Positions 59,601 through 64,000 of a DNA stretch of 64,000 nt are shown one piece after another. The stretch is from Euphorbia lathyris (taxonomy: Eukaryota > Streptophyta > Magnoliopsida > Malpighiales > Euphorbiaceae), in the NCBI RefSeq assembly GCF_963576675.1, contig NC_088911.1, positions 29,310,501 to 29,374,500 on the forward strand, in the 5' to 3' direction. Position numbers and translations under genes: made by a program. The notes under the pieces were generated by a model, which did no database searches, was not told the origin of the DNA, and saw nothing but the letters and a program-made list of their open reading frames with translations. Position 1 is the stretch's first letter, and each line of letters opens with the position of its first letter.

Positions 59601-61680
59601 AAGGTTATGTAAATTTAGTCAAAGTATACGTAAATTATATCTAAAAATAAAAGATTTACGTAAAGTTCAAAGGTTTTACGTAAAACTCTAATTTTCACAA
59701 GGATTGTGGATTTTTCTCCTAAAGTAAAAGAACTACGTAAATTTAGTCAAACCTTACGTAAATTATGTCTAAAAATAAAAGATTTACGTAAAATTCATAG
59801 GTTTTACGTAAAACTCTATTTTCACAAGGTTTGTGAATTTTTTTATCCTAAAATAAAAAGGTTACGTAAATTTGGTCAAACTATACGAAAATTATATCTA
59901 AAAATAAAATCTTTACGTAAAGTTCAAAGGTTTTACGTAAAACTCTAATTTTCATAATGTTTGTGGATTTTTCTCCTAAAGTAAAATGGCTACGTAAATT
60001 TAGTCAAACCTTACGTAAATTATGTCTAAAAATAAAAGATTTACGTAAAATTCATAGGTTTTACGTAAAACTCTATTTTCACAAGGTTCGTGAATTTTCT
60101 TCTCCTAAAATAAAAAGGTTACGTAAATTTAGTCAAACTATACGTAAATTATATCTAAAAATAAAATATTTACGTAAAGTTTAAAGGTTTTACATAAAAC
60201 TCTAATTTTCACAATGTTTGTGGATTTTTCTCGTAAAGTAAAAGGGTTATGTAAATTTAGTCAAACCTTACGTAAATTATGTCTAAAAATAAAAGATTTA
60301 CGTAAAATATATAGGTTTTACGTAAAACTTTACTTTCACAAGGTTTGTGAATTTTTTCTCCTAAAATAAAAAGGTTACGTAAATTTAGTCAAACCTTACG
60401 TAAATTATGTCTAAAAATAAAAGATTTACGGAAACTTCAAAGGTTTTACGTAAAACTTTATTTCTCGCAAGGTTTGATCTTTTCTCCAAAAATAACAAGT
60501 TTACGTAAATTTTGTCTAATTTTACGTAAATTATCTCTAAAAATAAAAGATTTACATAAAGTTCAAAAGTTTTACGCAAAACTCTATTTTTCACAAGGTG
60601 TCTGGATTTTTTCTTATAAAATAACTAGGTTACGTAAATTTAGTCCAAACTTACATAAATTATGTCTAAAAATAAAAAAATATGTAAAGTTCAAAGGTTT
60701 TACATAAAACTCATTTTTTCCTCAAGGTTTATTGCATTTTTCTCCTAAAATAACAAGGTTACGTAAAGTTAGTCTAACTTTATGTAAATTAAGTCTAAAA
60801 ATAAAATATTTATATGTAAAGTTTAAAGATTTTATATAAAACTCTATTTTTCATAAGCTTTGTAGATTTGTTTCTTAAAATAAAAGATTTAATTATGTAG
60901 AGTTCAAAGTTTTTACGTAAAACTCTATTTTTCACAAGATTTGTGAATTTTTTTCTCCTAAAATAACAATGTTATGTAAATTTAGTTCAACTTTATGTAA
61001 AATATATCTAAAAATAATATATTTATGTAAAGTTCAAAGATTTTACATAAAACTCTATTTTTCATAAGGTTTGTGGATTTTTTTTCTTATAAAATAACAA
61101 AGTTGTGTAAATTTAGGACAACTTTACGTAAATTGTGTGTAAAAATAAAAGAATTACGTAAAGTTGAAAGGTTTTACGTAAAAATCTATTTTTCACAAGC
61201 TTTGTGAAATTTTTTTCTCATAAAATAACAAGGTTATGTATATTTAGTTCAACTTTACGTAAATTATGTCTAAAAATAAAAGATTTACGTAAAGTTCAAA
61301 GGTTTTACATAAAACTCGTTTTTCACAAGGTTTATTAGATTTTTTCTCCTAAAATAACAAGGTTACGTAAATTTAGTCTAGCTTTAGGTAAATTAAGTCT
61401 AAAAATAAAAGATTTATGTAGAGTTTAAAGGTTTTACGTAAAACTCTATTTTTCATAAGCTTTGTGGATATTTTTCTCCTAAAATAACAAGGTTACGTAA
61501 ATATAGTCAAACTTTACGTAACTTATGTCTAAAAAAAAGATATATGTAAAACTTTATTTTTCATAAGGTTTGTGGATTTTTTCTTATAAAATAACAATCT
61601 TACATAAATTTAGTCCAACTTTATGTAAACTAGGTTTAAAAATAAAATATTTATGTAAAATTCAAAGGTTTTATGTAAAA

Positions 61681-61775
61681 TGGCGGAGTAGGTGAACGTA
61701 CTCGTGAGAGAAATGATCTTTACATGGAAATGAAAGAATCTAGAGTAATTAATGAAAAAAATATTGCAGAATCCA
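61681..61775 (+). pseudogene. atpB: Plastid atpB fragment
   Basis: The plus strand encodes '[20 protein letters not shown]' followed by '[11 protein letters not shown]', the nucleotide-binding region of the plastid ATP synthase beta subunit. The plastid consensus I recall reads REGNDL, ESGVINE and so on, so there are a few substitutions. It is a ~95-bp internal fragment and non-functional. Confidence 0.85.
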
Positions 61776-61917
61776 GATTGGCCCGCTCGGCCATAAGTAC
61801 CTCCATATTCCGCTTAGTAGGGTTCGACAATGGATTTGAGTCAATGATTGTACAAATTCAGTCACGTTTTCATGTTCCAATTGAACACTTACCTTTTTTT
61901 ATTATTCTCAAAGGACT
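61774..61917 (-). pseudogene. rpoC2: Plastid rpoC2 5' end with upstream sequence
   Basis: On the minus strand an ATG at 61806-61804 opens '[11 protein letters not shown]', the usual N-terminus of the plastid RNA polymerase beta'' subunit. The coding part is cut after ~11 codons at the atpB junction. 61807-61917 would then be the rpoC1-rpoC2 spacer and perhaps the end of rpoC1, which I cannot confirm without a search. Confidence 0.72.
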
Positions 61918-62685
61918 AATTTTCAAAAATTTTATGGATTTTTTCTCTTAAAATAATAAGGTTACATAAATTTAGTCCAACTTTATGTAAATTATGTCTA
62001 AAAATAAAAGATTTACGTAATGTTCAAAGGTTTTACATAAAATTCTATTTTCATAAGGTTTGTAGATTTTTTCTCCTAAAATAATAAGATTACGTAAATT
62101 TAGTCAAACTTTAAGTAAATTATGTCTAAGAATAAAATATTTACGTAAAGTTTAAACATTCTATGTAAAACTCTATTTTTCACAAGGTTTGTAGATTTGT
62201 TTCTTATAAAATAACAAAGTTACGTAAATTTAGGCCAACTTTACATAAATTGTGTCTAAAAATAAAAGTTTTACATAAAGTTCAAAGGTTTTACGTATAA
62301 CTCCATTTTTCACAAGTTTTTTGAAATTGTTTCTCCTAAAATAACAAGGTTATGTAAATTTAGTTAAACTTTACGTAAATTTTGTGAAAAATGAAATCTT
62401 TACGTAAAGTTCAAAGGTTTTACGTAAAACTCTATTTTTCACAAGATTTGAAGATTTTTTCTCTTAAAAGAATAAGGTTACTTAAATTTAGTCATATTTT
62501 ACGTAAATTATGTCTAAAAATAAAAGATTTACGTAAAGTTAAAATGTTTTACCTAAAACTCATTTTTTCCTGAAGGTTTATGGATTTTCCCCCTAAAATA
62601 ACAAGGTTATATAAATTTATTCCAAATTTACGTAAATTATATCAAAAAATAAAATATTTACGTAAAATACAATTTCACGTGAAGT

Positions 62686-64000
62686 TAATGAACTTTTTTT
62701 TTGTATAGCAATAAGTAATAATTTACTAAAGTTAAGTATGATTTCATGTAAATGATGTGTAAACTGAATTATTTTTGGTAAAATTTAAAATTTTAAGTGA
62801 TTTTTTTCCATAATTAGTGATTTTCACTTTTTTGGGTTAATATTGAAGCAAGTTTATGATTTTTATTTTTTTTGCCAAAATTAGTAATTTTTTTAATTTT
62901 TTGTTTGTTTAACATTTGAAGTGAGTGAATGAGAATGACCTATCAAACTCCAAAGAAAAAATCGAAAGATTTGTGGGGAAGGATAATAATAACCACAATT
63001 GAATTACCGGATGAAACAGTTACCATTTAAAACTAATTGAAATCATTATTATTGAAATTTATTATATTATTAAATCAATGGTGAAATCATTATTACTGAA
63101 ATTTATTATATTATTAAATCAATGTTGATTAAAGCAACGTAGAATTTACTTTGTTTACAACAAAGTAATAGTAGCACGCACCTTGGTTCATTATCTCTTG
63201 ATCTTTTATTTGGATACATTAAACCTTTGATTATTTATTTTTAGTATCATTAAGCTCTTACTTCTCAAATTAGTTGGTTGTGAATATTTAATTCAATTAA
63301 AAAAATATCATTAATTTCATTTGTATTTAAAAAAAATTACAGTTTGAATTAAAGTTTTTAAAATTTCTTTATAGTCACATTACATATTCAAAAATGCTTT
63401 CAAACAGTGAAAAATATAAATTTCGAACACAGATAAAATGAATAACACTATTTTGACCGAGTTGTATGTGCAAAGCTGATATTTTTAGTCAAGAAAGGCC
63501 TAATGTGACCAAAAATAATACATCATGGGTTTACTGTATCTAAATAAAAGACCAAAATCGAAGACTCATGATGCTTTTTGCCATAATTAATTCATCAAGA
63601 ATATAACTTATTTTTTTAGGAATAAATATCAAAAAATAGGCCTAAGGTTTTTTAGGAGTATTAATTTAGGTTTCATGTACAAAATAACACCATGTAAGCT
63701 TAACGCTTACAAAATAGTTCGAAAATAGAGTAATATGAATTGTGTGTTACAAATCATTATCAATGTCTAAACTAGTACTATTTTGTAAACACTAAATGAT
63801 GTTTTGCAGTGTAAAATCTAAATTAGTATTTTCGAAAAAAAAACATGCCTATTTTTTTTTTAACTTGTCTCATTTTTTTTAAGAACAGAATAGTCAATAC
63901 ATTATTCCCAAATCTCAATGGTAGTAGTAGAATTAGAGAACCCGATGAGTTGCTTTTCAATTAAATATTAAGTTTTTATTTTATTTTTGTCTCACAAACT
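62686..64000. other. AT-rich right flank with a decayed MITE
   Basis: 63190-63580 carries arms similar to the 13711-14085 element: 'tcttgatcttttatttggat' on the left and 'aataaaagaccaaaatcgaa' on the right. 63030-63125 has a short near-tandem duplication ('aaatcattattattgaaatt' twice). No gene or RNA is supported. Confidence 0.5.

Larger units (their letters stand above)
61681..61917. other. Chimeric plastid DNA insertion in the satellite (NUPT)
   Basis: The satellite breaks off in mid-monomer after 'ttttatgtaaaa' and resumes near 61918. The insert joins two plastid pieces that are not neighbours in ordinary plastomes: an atpB fragment on the plus strand and the 5' end of rpoC2 with its upstream DNA on the minus strand. 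The junction is near 61773-61776 with the shared bases 'cca'. Neither piece can function. Confidence 0.82.
53671..62685 (+). repeat. Satellite array, ~128-bp monomers in ~257-bp dimers (9 kb)
   Basis: The array holds about 70 head-to-tail monomers. Each has the frame 'cacaaggtttgtgaattttt', 'tcctaaaataaaaaggttac', 'gtaaatttagtcaaac', 'aaattat(a/g)tctaaaaata' and 'gttttacgtaaaactcta'. Type A ('caatgtttgtgg', 'aaagtaaaagggct', 'ttcataggtttta') and type B ('caaggtttgtga', 'aaaataaaaaggtt', 'ttcaaaggtttta') alternate, for example starting at 54081, 54208 and 54338, so the higher-order period is about 257 bp. Each monomer contains the perfect 14-bp palindrome 'gttttacgtaaaac' and three other TACGTA-like sites. 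Copies are most alike between 54 and 60.4 kb and degrade to the right. Interrupted by plastid DNA at 61681-61917. Confidence 0.97.

Noticed and set aside
61724..61951. Single 75-codon frame across the plastid insertion
   Set aside because: It reads through the atpB piece, the antisense of rpoC2 and satellite, so the joined frame is accidental.
54086..62573. Many lysine-rich open frames of 60-82 codons in the satellite, all alike
   Set aside because: They arise because the monomer lacks stops in one frame for about a dimer. The repeat period does not keep one frame across units, there is no promoter, leader or splice pattern, and the variation follows CpG decay rather than codon position.
53671..62685. 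CRISPR-like array of regularly spaced repeats
   Set aside because: The whole unit repeats, with no unique spacers, and the genome is eukaryotic. It is a satellite.

Overview
This window is nuclear DNA from a flowering plant, probably a core eudicot. The genes are split by short GT-AG introns, the intergenic DNA is AT-rich, and the mobile elements are plant types: Mutator-like and hAT terminal-inverted-repeat elements, Helitron-like repeats, a LINE and Copia-type LTR remnants. The genes belong to plant families: an arabinogalactan peptide, the DUF7722 family, gamma-tubulin, an MTM1-type mitochondrial carrier and a CMP-sialic-acid-transporter-like nucleotide-sugar transporter. I cannot name the species.

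Layout. 1-3.7 kb: a rearranged, partly inverted copy of the 3' half of the nucleotide-sugar transporter gene and its downstream Mutator-like element; it is a pseudogene. 3.7-5.1 kb: AT-rich intergenic DNA. 5.1-9.9 kb: a nested transposon complex. An hAT-like outer shell with a perfect 8-bp target duplication contains a Helitron-like tandem array, a Pack-MULE-like element carrying an intact TAF8-like reading frame, a 407-bp MITE and a captured gene-leader-like segment. 10.2-13.3 kb: the intact transporter gene (8 exons, + strand). 13.5-15.3 kb: a Mutator-like element. 17.7-20.5 kb: a second Mutator-like element with long inverted repeats, GC-rich blocks and a nested MITE. 22.3 kb: a one-exon DUF7722 gene. 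27.5-32.1 kb: gamma-tubulin (11 exons, + strand). 32-43 kb: a transposon belt with MULE-type and hAT-type MITEs, a degenerate LINE and an LTR-element remnant. 43.7-44.2 kb: a two-exon arabinogalactan peptide gene (+). 46.8-51.8 kb: a ten-exon MTM1-type mitochondrial carrier gene (- strand). 52-53.7 kb: MITEs. 53.7-62.7 kb: about 9 kb of satellite DNA with ~128-bp monomers paired into ~257-bp dimers, interrupted by a chimeric plastid DNA fragment (atpB joined to the start of rpoC2). 62.7-64 kb: AT-rich DNA with repeat remnants.

The genes are ordinary housekeeping genes and do not form a pathway. The order gamma-tubulin, AG-peptide, MTM-type carrier agrees with two Arabidopsis neighbour pairs as I remember them, which suggests an old conserved block. 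The more unusual content lies in the nested elements, the inverted gene duplication and the satellite with its plastid insertion. I did not find a clearly new biological system.
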